NCBI GenBank assembly: GCA_973895155.1
Contig: OZ316895.1
Span: 3,472,001 to 3,536,000 of the forward strand
Length of the DNA stretch: 64,000 bases
DNA from: Marsupella aquatica
Taxonomy: Eukaryota > Marchantiophyta
Reading direction: 5' to 3'
Every line of letters begins with the position of its first letter. Within the stretch, counting starts at the first letter, position 1. A program made the position numbers and the translations under genes. Below are positions 48,131 through 60,000 of the stretch, piece by piece. The notes below the pieces were generated by a model. The model was not told the origin of the DNA and did not search any database. It saw nothing but the letters and a program-made list of their open reading frames with translations.

Positions 48131-48530
48131 TGCTTGTTGGAACAGGACAGGATACTAGTGCATGGGGAGGGAAGGAGAGGGGAGAGGAGAGGAGAGGAGG
48201 GGAGGGGAAAGAGAGTTGTTGGACTGATTGGCCAAGGGTAGCGGAGGCCATCGAGGGGCTGCCTTCCAACAGCAAGCCGACGAGAACAGACCAAACCTGT
48301 CCCCTTCGGGCCGGTGACCGGAAAGTCTGGCTCCTGGGCCTGGGTGGGGCCAATGGCCTGGCCTGGCCTGGCCTGGCTTGGCCTGACCTCACCGCCGGAA
48401 GGAGGCACTTCTGTGAGGGGCCAGGTGGGCGTGCAGACCAGTACAACCTTCGGTCCTTGGCCCCTGCCATCCCAAGCCAAGCCCTGTCAGGACGTTAGGA
48501 GGGTGAGAACATCTCAAGTAGTGTAGGTTT

Positions 48531-49913
48531 TGGTGCTTCTAACAGATCCCTCTGCGCCACATTTTTATGGGGTTTATTATTGAACTCCACAATGCATTTT
48601 TATGGGGTTTATTATTATTGAACTCCATATAGCATGCTCACCTTGGAACATGTTTTATTTTTTGTCTTGTAATGATCTAAAAGTAAATAAAATATGAGAA
48701 CATAGAAGTGCTGTTATATAAATAAAGAGTATGCCAAGAAAAACGCACTGACCAAGAAAAGGTACAGTCAAATGATGTTACGATGTGTGCACTTAACTCA
48801 GGGTGCCTTATGAACACTCATTTCAATAAAAACCATAAACCTAAGAAAAAAAACATGAAGAGAACTTAAGAGGCTATGCATTCATGTTCTTCAGCATCAT
48901 TTCTCTCACTCGTGGTGGTGGAATCTTTGGTTTCATCTCTAAGAAAACACATATTGTGAAAGGGGGCTGCCAAAATAAGTTCAAAACACTCTAGAATACC
49001 TAAAACTAAAGGGGTCTAAAAATTAATTAAAAATATATAGAATACAAAGGCTGCCCCTTGATAAAGCAGATTGAAATGAAAATATATGACACAAAAATTT
49101 GAATAAGACAAAATCTGAAATGTGCATTCACCATATAGCACCTTCATAAAAGGGGTTTATTATTATTGAACTCCACAATGCTTTTCAGTTTTCTGCTCAC
49201 TTAGGTTTTTTGCTTCTCCTTTATTTGTAGACTTTGTGATCTTTTGCATTTGTTAGGGGCTCTTCACATTTCTGGGGCCTTTTTCCCCGGTGATGTATAC
49301 ATTCCCTTTCCCTTTTTCCTCCCTTTATTGGGTCTCTTGCTGGTTTGACATTTTTTATATTTGGGATTTTGATATCTTGCAGTACCAGATATTAGGATAT
49401 TTTTCGTGTTCATCTGTACTACAGTAGCTGGTCCATCCAGGCACGTCTTCAAACACATAGGTCTATCGGGATTGAAGATGAAAATCTCGTTTTCTATTGT
49501 CTATTTAATGAACGCTCTTTTGATTGAGATATATGAGATATTGAGATACTTGAGATAATTCCTTACGAGACAAAACAATTACTCCGCCATTAAAAAACAC
49601 GCCACCCAAACAGCGTAAACGTTATTGGGATTTGGGGGAAAAAGGGTCATTTCGAGAAAAGGAAAACAGCGTTAAAATCCTCATCGGGTAGTGCAGCGGA
49701 GGGGGCGGGCCAGGAGCAGGACTGGCTCACTACTTGGCCCGTCGGCCAGCCAATGAAGGACAACTCCCAGGTGAAACAGTAAATACGCCCACAAACAGCA
49801 TAAAACCTCATTAAACTCTCCGTATGCTAGCGATAAATGCCCTTACAGGAGTTACAGCCCTCCCTCGCCTCGGGCCTGTAAGCATTTAATTTCGGATCGT
49901 AAATTGATTCGGC
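48531..49913. other. AT-rich intergenic with a recurring 35-bp unit
   Basis: Copies of a unit containing GGGGTTTATTATTATTGAAC and TCCACAATGC lie at 48560-48594, 48595-48632 and 49147-49181. The first two are tandem and the third is 550 bp away. No gene is seen. Confidence 0.6.
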
Positions 49914-50447
49914 TTACAAGTTAGCCGTATCGTGGCCGTCTATGAATACTTTCAACGATTCAGATCTGAGGGGGAGAAAGTGATTCTGCTGCGGGCGGAG
50001 TTGACACATTACACTAGCGTACTGTAACGAAACCGCAACAAAACGCATGGTCCCGATCGCCGGTGTCCCGAAAGCGAAGAGCGTCAATGACGTACGTGTG
50101 AGAACACATCTACGGCCATTGTCCCCTCCGACCAATGCTTCGCGCGAGTAACCACCGGGACCGTTAGATCTTAGAGCGGGGATTGCAATATGGACGACAC
50201 CTCCGTCGGCTCGAGTATCACCACTGTACATAAAACAATAACTCATCGTTGTCGTAACTGTAACTGGCTGGCGTTTAGTACCCCGGTTGATTAGTCGATA
50301 CGAGCGGATGGGAAAAGTTGTTTGTACTGTGCTGTCGTAGGAACGTAGTTTAGCGGGCTTCTTGGCATCTTTACAGGGCATCCCACAAACTCCAGGGCCC
50401 TGCAAAAGTACTGCAGTTCGTTTCCAGGGCGACCCAACCTGGAACAT
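49914..50447 (-). other. Unrecognised 177-codon reading frame
   Basis: An ATG-to-stop frame of 177 codons on the minus strand in a locally GC-richer patch (49.65-50.45 kb). The product is basic with no recognisable domain, signal or membrane segment. No neighbouring exon can be joined to it. The length is somewhat more than expected by chance in the surrounding AT-rich DNA. It may be coding, part of a lost transposon, or chance. Confidence 0.2.
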
Positions 50448-53400
50448 TCTTGGTCAAAGTTTTATGTACACATAAACCTTGAGGTATTTGCTTGCTCGAC
50501 CTCCAAAATGAAATTTGTTACTTGATCGACTGCTCAGGTCTATCAACAGTCCAGATCTCAGATCAAAAGGTCCATCAACAGTCCAGATTGGGGAAAAGTA
50601 TGAAGAGGGTTGATTGAGCAAACATTTTTCAGAAGGGGCTCTACTAAACATATATCTCCCCAAACCTTAGGGGCAAACAGTACCAACAAAATCACTTTCC
50701 GGGCCCCAAAGCAAGAAGTTTGCTTGTGCGCTAGTCTGGCACTCCCATGCACATGTTGAGTCACTCAAAAACTATGGGTGACATACTCTCTGTGACCTTG
50801 TCAGCAGCAAAAATGAGTCCCAACTCCCAACCCATCATGTACAGGAGGGAATTGCTCAAACCTTCACTTTGAAGCATAACTGACTATCATTGCTGGACTT
50901 TAGGGGAAATTTCTAATTTTGGTTCTTCTATCACCCATTGTTTTGGGAGAGCGTTGGAGATGCTCGTAGTTAGAGCCAAGAACATAAGAAACAGGGACAC
51001 ATCAAAGTTCGAGATTGCAATTTGACTTCAACATCTCGTATCATGGGATTCCATCAATTTAGTGGGTGCCTTGTATTCTGGACAACTAATATAGAAGTAG
51101 GTTTCTATAGATTGCTGGGTTCCGTGTCTGGTGTTGTGTTGGACCAATATGTAGAATCAAATGAATTGTTCAATCTTTGTTAAATTTTCTTTGGTGATAT
51201 CGATGTTGGGGTTATCCATGGCATCGTTGGCTTGGATATGCTAGACTTTATATAGGCTAACAGTAGGCCCTTTTTTTGGCCTCTTGTAGAGTCAATGCGG
51301 TGTTGTTCTGCTGCAGTGCCTCTATTGTTGGCCCTCATGTTCTAACGCTGTTGTTGCCCTTCAAGAAAAACAAGGATAACTATTTTGGGCCCTACATTTC
51401 CGTTGTCCTTCTGATTGACATCACTCGGAACCAGTGTTCCCTCCCGAAGGGGCCAAAATCTAGATTGATGACGGCTTTGAGTTGGAGGAAGCCAAACTGC
51501 CACATCATATACGTACTATTTGCTGTCTGGAAAACAGACACCACTAGAACTGTGATACTAATAAGCTCCTAGAAGGACAAGAGTGTTTATAGGGCAGCGA
51601 TACCCTAGGCTTGTGTATTAGGTAGATATGAGGGGAATGAGAAGTGAGTCTACTCTTGTGGGACATGGTGAACTAGTAGCAAGGAGAAGAAGTTACTCTT
51701 ACATTTGAGGAGTTGTGAAGAATGGAGAGACGCATCTCCAGCATTGGACAAGTGGCACCTTGTACGTTGCATGGACATCGTATCAGGTTGGATACAATCC
51801 CAAAGAAAAAATTTCTCACCTTGTGTAAACTGGTGATATATGGAGAAAACCGCATATCATGAAAATCAGTACACCACAGTTCAATCTGGATACAGGAACA
51901 ACTTTCACAACATTCTTTTTCAAAGCTTCTTTCATCTTCAGTTGATACTCTAGTTTCCTTCTTAGTGGTAGGAAGTGAGGCTTTCATTCATGTCTAGCAA
52001 GAGCAATGCACTAGTCATGTCTTCTTGGAGCTTATGAAATTTGATAGCACAATTGACTTAGGTTTATTAATATTACACATAAACCTATCTTAGGATAATG
52101 TTGATGGTTGCTGTAGTTGCATGTACAATTTTCAATGACAAATAGATTATTAACCATGCCATGCTCATTTTCTGTTGTCCCGAGCAGTCCCATTACTGAT
52201 AAGTAAAAAACCAGAGGGCAACCCAACAAGGGACAGGAGTAGTTCAGCTACCATGCTCTATTGTATTTCAAATCCCTTTGTGACCCTAAACTGATGCAGT
52301 GATGTTCACTCCAAGACACTAATTCTTTTAAAGGAAAACACTACAGCTGCTCTCTTCTCCAGGCATGGAGATGGACTCTGAGAGTCTTCTAATCACTCCT
52401 CTAACCATAGGCCAACCCCTCTTTCTCATATGAGATTCATGGGTCTTTAAGTTGGTAAGACTCTTGCAAAACTGACTTACAGTAGCTCCATGATTTGCTC
52501 TAGAGTATACCATAGAATTCTGTGCCAGATCGCGAATGGGACCCTTCCCTCCCTAAACGAACAAGAGAGGCTACGCAAAAGTGTTAGAGGGAAATCATTT
52601 GCGCAACATAAAGCATGGAGATCCACTGTCGAGCATGAGAGGGGTGGAAATATTGCCCCCTCGTATATGCCAATCAGTGATGATTAGCTGTTGTTCACCA
52701 TGCGCATTAATCATTTCCTTGGGCACGTGGAATAGGGGATTGTGTTGTGCACACACCAGGGAGTTGCACATGCCAATCGCCTTTTTTAATACTACAGTAG
52801 AGAATAGTGATGGACAAAGAATGATCCGCTACAAAAGCAGCTCACGCATTCAGTATCCAACAACAAGGAAAAAAACAAACATACAATATCCGCCACGTGT
52901 ATGTATACGAACCCGACCAAAAGCGTGTAAGCATACGTTGCTGTAGAATTTGGACACAGGACCCAACATTTGATAAGCTTGGCTGCCCTCTCAAACCAAC
53001 TTTGTTGTTTTATTCAACGGTTCATGTTTGCTTGGTTGACAAAATGGTTGTGTTAACTTGTTCTGCATGTCAATACATGGTGCAGTGTTTATTTATTTAT
53101 TTTAAATGAGAACATGGTGTAGTGCTGTTGTAGTAAGGATTTCACGGGTTGCGCAAGATGCTTAAACCTTACATTAGGCTTACTGTAAAATAACGAAGTT
53201 TGGGATAATTTCCGAAGTGCGGATTTGGTTTTCTTTCTGCCAGATCACTTTTGGGGGTAAGTTCATTGAAACTTGTTTAGAAAATGGGAAAAGCAATTCA
53301 CAATCCTAGCCGTGTTGAAATACTCGGCGCACAGCTCTCAAAAGGCTGTGGGGCACTACTTACCTTTTCACGTCCTTTGTCAGCAAAGACTCAGTCGCCA

Positions 53401-54160
53401 TTCCTCTAGTTTGCTTTGTTCTCAATGAACTCATTGCTTGGCCCCTGAAGTAAGTTTATGTTGATTTGCATTGTTCTTTTGTTTACAGATTCTCATCGAA
53501 AGTGCAGGCTGACTTCGAAGTAACTGAATCTCGCTTAAAATAGCGAAGAAATGCAGAGAAAGGCGAAGAGTGTTGTGTATCATGTCGATAGAGTGGGAAG
53601 GCTTTTTGGCAAGGGTGAACTTTAATAATAAGGCTCTCTCCATGAATGTGTACTGTGTACTCTTCGGTGAGACTAATGGTTTTCTTAGCTTTCTGCATGA
53701 CGGGTGAGCTGGTTCACTCTAGGCAGATCTCCACCATGGAGAACACAAAATCAGACTAAAGACGACGATGCTCTGGCTGTTCCTTTTGCAAGAACAGAAT
53801 GTTGCTCACCTTCGAAACAATGATAGAAAATCTATTACATTTTGAATTTTGTTCCTAGGATGCCACAGTCGGACAGTCAACAGCTGACAATAGCATGGAT
53901 GGAGCACTACCTTAGTGTCATCCCAGTGCGCAGGACCTGTGGGAAATATTAAAGTCGTTTATTCGAGGAACAACAGATTTCCTAGTTTAATTTTGGAAAT
54001 AATCTATACATTTAATAGTCAATTTTAGGGTTAACATAAAGATATTAGATTGTTCTGTCAATTCAGATGTTCTGTCAATAAAGATGACAAACTTCGCAGG
54101 CACTCTAAAATATTTTGTCAGTCAAATCTAAATTTTTGATAATTGTTAATCTCTTCCTCA
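50448..54160. other. Intergenic, no gene
   Basis: AT-rich. All frames are below 125 codons and none resembles a known family. No tRNA or other structural RNA was recognised. Confidence 0.5.
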
Positions 54161-54375
54161 AACCGGTTTGGCACTGAGGTACACAAATCAAGAATTTAAA
54201 TATTTATTTGTGTTTTACTCGAGCCGTGCGACACTACGGTACACTGCCCAAGCAATTTCGATAATTATTTATTTACCACTGAACCTGGTGTTGCACCATG
54301 ATACACAATCTAGAATTTTTAACAATTATTTATATTTTACTCGAACCGATATGACACTAAGGGACAATGCCCAAG
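54161..54375 (+). repeat. Satellite-like tandem repeat, unit about 60 bp, 3-4 copies
   Basis: Each unit has a GAACCG-like box, then GACACTA-like, then TACACAxTC, then AATTTTxACAATTATTTAT, ending TTTTACTC. Boxes recur near 54163, 54222, 54281 and 54343. The copies are clearly diverged, so this is an old array. Confidence 0.8.
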
Positions 54376-56458
54376 TCACGAGCTAATATTCCCCAAATTT
54401 TGGAGAATGTGACTCATTTAACGCGAAGAACCATAATTAATACTAAATGCAAAACCAAGTACAATAATGTAAATGTAAAAAAGGTACAAAAGGGAAGACA
54501 CAAGAAAAAGAGAATAGTAACTCTGATAAGAGGGGTAGGCGAGGGAAAGGTAATATTAATTAACAATTCACTGGTGAAATGGAGTCAGGTTCACATCTAA
54601 AGCAAATGTGTGGCAAGGTCCCTATCTACTGTAGTGTTGTAACTAAATTTGTAAGTGGGACAAAAATCTGGAGACAAGCACCGAGGTACATTAGCACACA
54701 CTGTGAAAGATCCCAATAGATTTATAATGACATTGAAATGTGTTCACAAAAGTTCATGATCAAGATAGATGTAGTTATTCGTTTTGCCAAAAAGTCAGAT
54801 AACTAAGGTGGTGAATTTCATTCCTCTCCATTCCTATGTAAGGAGGTCGGTGACCAAAGCAACATCATTCGAAATGCTACATACGAGGTTTCAACAAAGG
54901 AGTTCTAACGCAGTCAAATCGAGTGTGTGACTCGAAATGTGTATTTTATTCAAACAATAAAGAACTCAAAACAAGAGCACACACGGATCAGAGCGCAGGG
55001 GACAGAGCGCATCATGCCCCTGACCCTACATCCGAGTTCCAATGTCTGTACTTGACTAAAATGTTACTGGAATCGTGGACAGAAATTGGGTAAAATCTTA
55101 TGGGAATAGTGGGTCATAGCGGTAAACTGGAAGGAGTACTAGTAGATTCCACATGATTATGGCGAAATAAACAGAACCCCCCCAGGCACCAAATACGGTA
55201 CACGGTCCACATAGTGTAGTTCCCTTGAAATCCAAAACTTATCCCTCTCCATGAGTGCCCTTCCCAAATGAATGAATGATACTACGTGGATTTCCAATTT
55301 AGGACCGTAGGAACCCCGCCAACTCTAACCCATATCAAAACATGTTTCACATCATTACACCACACAGCCAAAATTTACTCACCTGTCAGCGAACCATCCA
55401 CCGGATATCACTAGCATGTTTCATGGAGTGACTGATAACATGTTTCCCAAAGTGAGGGGATCAACCAATCCTATCAAACAACATCCAAAGATCAGCCCAA
55501 CAATGACTGTTAATTTGGACCCACAATCACTGACTCGTTACTAGCATTAGATAAAAGTATAATGTTTTGAAAAATAATTAAAAATGATTTACTGGAATAA
55601 CACTAATCATCAAAAATAATGTAGGCCAGAATAAAAGCTCCGATAGACCTCTAGGTTTGTGAAAATGCTCCCCACTGATTTCTGCAATTCAGATGGACTG
55701 CATTTTATTAACAATAAATTAACTTTATTAGTCCATCTCAATTGTGTGATTTTCTTCTACGGAACATCATTCATTTTCTGGACGCCAATTGATTTCAATG
55801 TCCAGATAGTCTAGTGGTTCAAAATCGGAAAATGCATGGGATGCTGTTTAGGGTATTCTTCGGATACCGTAGATGAATGCCGTAGGTGCATCCAAAGTCA
55901 TCAAGTGAATGATGCTTCGACAAGAAGGATATATAAGGCCTTCGGTGAGCAGTAAAGTAAGTTGGTGAAACCCAATGAATGCTTGTACAGTTGGCCGACC
56001 AGATCCCGGTTAGTGTACCAGCGGGTCATTCTCGCGGGATTGCATTTTACTTTTTCCATAATAATGAACGCCCCAGATGTTCTATAATCCCAGATGACTC
56101 ACACCACCGTTAGATATCCTGCCCTAGGAACCGGATACCTCCCAGTTCCGGGTGCAGGATATCGTTGACCGGCTCTTCGATATGACTTTGCCGTGCAGCG
56201 CAGATTAGTGAGGTCATTAATGTCATAGAATTGCTTTGAAATATTTTATTCTTATAGATCGATTTACGGGGGGTTTTGGTACGTCTTCTGTACGCACTGT
56301 ACAACAAATAACGGATTTATTACTTGTGAAGCTCAATAAAATTTCGTTCTTATCCACACAAGCTGCCTTGTCTTATTTTATGGTTTTTATAACCTACGTG
56401 GTGTTGATCTAGATTTTGTAAAGCTCGGTTGTGCATTGCATTTGGAGACCTTTCTGAA

Positions 56459-56540
56459 GTACTCTGGCTGGCTGACGTTTGGAAAACTGAATTGTGCAAA
56501 GTACTCTGGCTGGCTGACGTTGGGGAAAACTGAAGTTTGT
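56459..56540 (+). repeat. Tandem duplication, 41-bp unit
   Basis: AGTACTCTGGCTGGCTGACG occurs at 56459 and 56500, each followed by GGAAAACTGAA. The copies are nearly identical. Confidence 0.9.
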
Positions 56541-56896
56541 AATGTACTCCTTTCATACAGGTGCAGCTGTCTTGTTTTCGCTCAGCGTGAATCCTTTTTT
56601 TATGTTGTATCTTCGACCAAAGGCCAAAGTTGTTCTAAGAATATATATCCAAACAAGTACGTGGTTCGTGTGTGCATGATCTTCCTGTTCTATGTCAGTC
56701 TTATCGACGTGGATATCTCGACAGCAATGACACGCCAATCGCGTGACATAAAATGAAAATTTCACCCCCCAGTATACTTGGTTACTCGTTACATGGCAAA
56801 GACGTATTAACGTCGATCTTTTATGAAAGAACTACAGTACCTTACTCCAGTCTACTATCCAAGGGAAGGCTCCCTCGAAGGTGCCCAGAGCCTGCC

Positions 56897-57066
56897 CTTA
56901 GCAGAAGTTTAGCAGAGTAGTTTCTGCACTTCTGGGTAGAGCATGATTAGAGAACTGTAACACACTAACACATGCAGTTGGCACTTAGCAGAAGTTCAGC
57001 AGAGTAGTTTATGCACTTCTGGGTAGAGCACGATTAGAGAACTGTAAACACGTGCAGTTGGCATTT
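56897..57066 (+). repeat. Tandem duplication, 87-bp unit
   Basis: Copies at 56897-56983 and 56984-57066 share CTTAGCAGAAGTT, AGCAGAGTAGTTT, GCACTTCTGGGTAGAGCA and GATTAGAGAACTGTAA. Few differences are seen. Confidence 0.92.
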
Positions 57067-60000
57067 AGAGAAAGAAACTAGAGTTCAATCACCTCCACCA
57101 TACACCTTAGCTCCATTATCAATGTCTCGCCCTCTCGATAAGTGGGAGTTTCGGGTTCACCATCGCAATCTGCTGCTATAAGGTCTCACCTTACAGTGTA
57201 CCTCAACTTTTGCTTGACCCCTGAAAATTCGATAAGTGCATCTCCACAGTATATGTAACTGTTGCAAGATCTTACCAATAAAATCATCTCTGATTTTTGC
57301 ACTAATTGATAAAATGCATCTCTACACTTTTAGATGGACATACACTTATATATTAATTTGTTAACGACATTGAAGATAGAAGCACTTATGAAAATACAAT
57401 ACAAGCCTGTAACATTAGTGCACTAAATGACCAGCCTGAAGTAACCCCGGAATCTATGTTGCAGTTCCACGTTACGGACTGTACAGTGAGTTCAGGAGTT
57501 GAAACTGTCTCGGAGGGCACGAACGGCCGAAATGGGATTCTATGGCACTATGGCAGTCAGCCTGCGTGCAGGGACAGACAACGTCGCTCGCAGCCGCTAC
57601 ACTGCCAATGTGACTCTCCTGCCAAACTGAAGCGGCAATCAATGGCAACTGAGGGTAGGTGTGGAGATCTATGCCGCCAATCTAGGGGACTCAGAGTTTC
57701 TCCGCGGTTGTGGTCCTTAAGTTAGTGGACAATTTATTATTGGAACGCTCGATCAAGGCTGTCTGTGGGCGGCGCGACGGTATGAGAACCGTCCTTCAAC
57801 CATTACACGTGTAAGTATTGCATGCTGTGTCAGGGAAAAGTTCAGGATAACGATAACCGGCAGTTCCGGTCAAAGGCATTTCTAATTACGCTCGCCACCG
57901 TAATGATGACGGTCAATAATCATCGTCGCTAAATGACGAATACGTTGCCTTACTACAGTAGTTGAATGTATGGTATTCTATGCGTTCAAGATTGACAAAT
58001 AACGGGAGGACCGCAAAAACGGAACAGTTTAATTTTTATTTTTTTCATCTAAATTTTTATTTTCAAGACAGATATTTACTCATTTTTAAAGGGAAACAAC
58101 CCAACCGCAGATCTCCTTGACTTCTTTGTTTTGAGTCATGTATGTTTATTTGTTTAAAATGGACAGATGCAAAAGTAAAATTGGATGATCAAGATAGAAG
58201 AATTTGAATTTTTATGGACGGCTAAGATCTCTGGTTTTCCTTTTCCTTTACTTAATATTCCTTACTTTTGGCTGATTATTTTACTAGACGTTGACCTTAA
58301 AGAGACCTTTCTTTCCAATTCTTGATGGCGTCAAACACGGAAGAGGAGACGCAGGGGCAAGTGGACATAGTGATAGTTGTTGGGAGGTACAAGGAGGCTC
58401 TTTGTACCTGGAGTTGTGGTTGGAGCTCATAATATTCACAAAACTTTTGAGCTTTGAGGTAGTTAACACTCAGCCCATTTTTTTCCCTTTACAGGTTTGA
58501 GCAGCTTGACAGGGTACATGAGTCAAATGATCATGACTACTCAAATCTTTGGTAGAATGATAAGGAATTATATTCCAATTTGAAGTCTTCGTGTAACAGT
58601 GTGAGCGCATTAATTTCAAGCGGTGGCTATCTTCCTTTTTGCATACCATCATGCCCAACAAACGGAAACCACAATCATGCCCGTTACTAAAGTGAAAATT
58701 TGAAACAAGCAACCTTTCGGTTAGCGCCTGCAGATTCCCACTGCAGATGTGGCTTTTCCAGAGGGATGCATTTACGTAGCAAATAGTTTAGAATTTGAAG
58801 TCCATGAGTATGCCTGAAAAGGTGGAAAAGATAGAGTGAAACGAGATTTAAGTTCAAAATCTTGAGTTTTATAATTTTCAATCGAGGGGGAAACCAGCCC
58901 GATTGCCCGAAGAAATAACTCAATCATGAAGAGTTGATGACTACAATGAAGAAGGTCCAATAAAGTGCAAGACAAAGGTATCCAAGACTAATTAAAAACA
59001 GGACAGTTGAGTGGTGGTCTTGGCAAGATGTATCTGACAAGAACCAGTAGGATCGAGAGGAGGGCCCTGAGAATATCAAGGACAGAAAATTGACTTTTTA
59101 ATACATTCTTTTAAATTGGGAAAACTCATCCCTACATCTCAAATAGATCTTTCATTGTAGACGTAGATGACACTATACGATGGAGAAATAACATTGCAAC
59201 ACAAAAATTTTAACAATGTGGACTGGTTGGGGATCCAGCCCATCCTATCCAATCAGATTGGAAAGATACAATTTTTGTATCAAAAGTTGCCAGACTTAGG
59301 TCTTGGAGGAGCCTCTCACGTGTGTCACCCCAATCTTTACGAGAACAGTAACTTTGTCCAAAATACTCTTTCACGCCAAAGGCACGGTACCAAGCACTAG
59401 TCAAGATTTACAAAAGAAAATCTGAACAGAAAATTTGATCTGAAGGTCCCACAACTTTAAAGCGCTTTGCATTATTAGGTAATTAAAGTTGTCAGGGCTA
59501 ATTCACATACTTTGTAACTGATGAACCTTTCCTTCTCACGTTGTCTTATCAAGGATAACTAGCCTGAACCCGTCACTTGGAATAAGGTGTACATGGAGAT
59601 GAGGACCCCCTCCCTCCAATTGTTAGAAGTGTGTTGACTATGATGTCCGAGCCCAAGCTTCCACCCCCGAAGTGTTTACCCTTGTACTTACTCTACACCC
59701 CCATAGTCACTACCTACAAGCGTCACTCTGGACCATAGGCTTAGATTGCAAATTACCACATGAAATCGATCCTAGCGTAGAGATTACTAAAAACTTATTA
59801 AACTTTGATAACTCCTTGCAATCAAGTTTGTCAACTCATTGTAGTTCACAAAATTCTCCTTTCCACAAAAGTCACTTCGGAAGCAATTACTGGAAGACCC
59901 TAAGTCCTTAAAATGTCATCATTTGCGAAAGAGTTCTTAATTTTTCAATCAGTATCCATGATAATTATTCTGTCGGTTTTTCGGTGCCATATTCGTTCAT

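Larger units (their letters stand above)
45376..48530 (-). promoter_or_regulatory. Upstream zone of the DUF3527 gene, GC-rich at 47-48.5 kb
   Basis: No protein-coding gene is supported. A 5' untranslated intron acceptor at 45375-45376 (minus strand) implies that a first exon lies further right. The region 47.3-48.5 kb is GC-rich with low-complexity patches: a 10-bp tandem GAGGCACGAG near 47422-47456, GA-rich at 48165-48215, and GGCCT repeats at 48356-48385. This is the best candidate for the promoter and first exon. Long frames on both strands here reflect high GC. A 27-bp sequence is repeated exactly at 45576 and 48104. Confidence 0.4.

Noticed and set aside
47265-48498. Frames of 100-154 codons on both strands upstream of the DUF3527 gene
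   Set aside because: Overlapping open frames on both strands, low-complexity products and high GC fit a promoter or leader zone better than genes.
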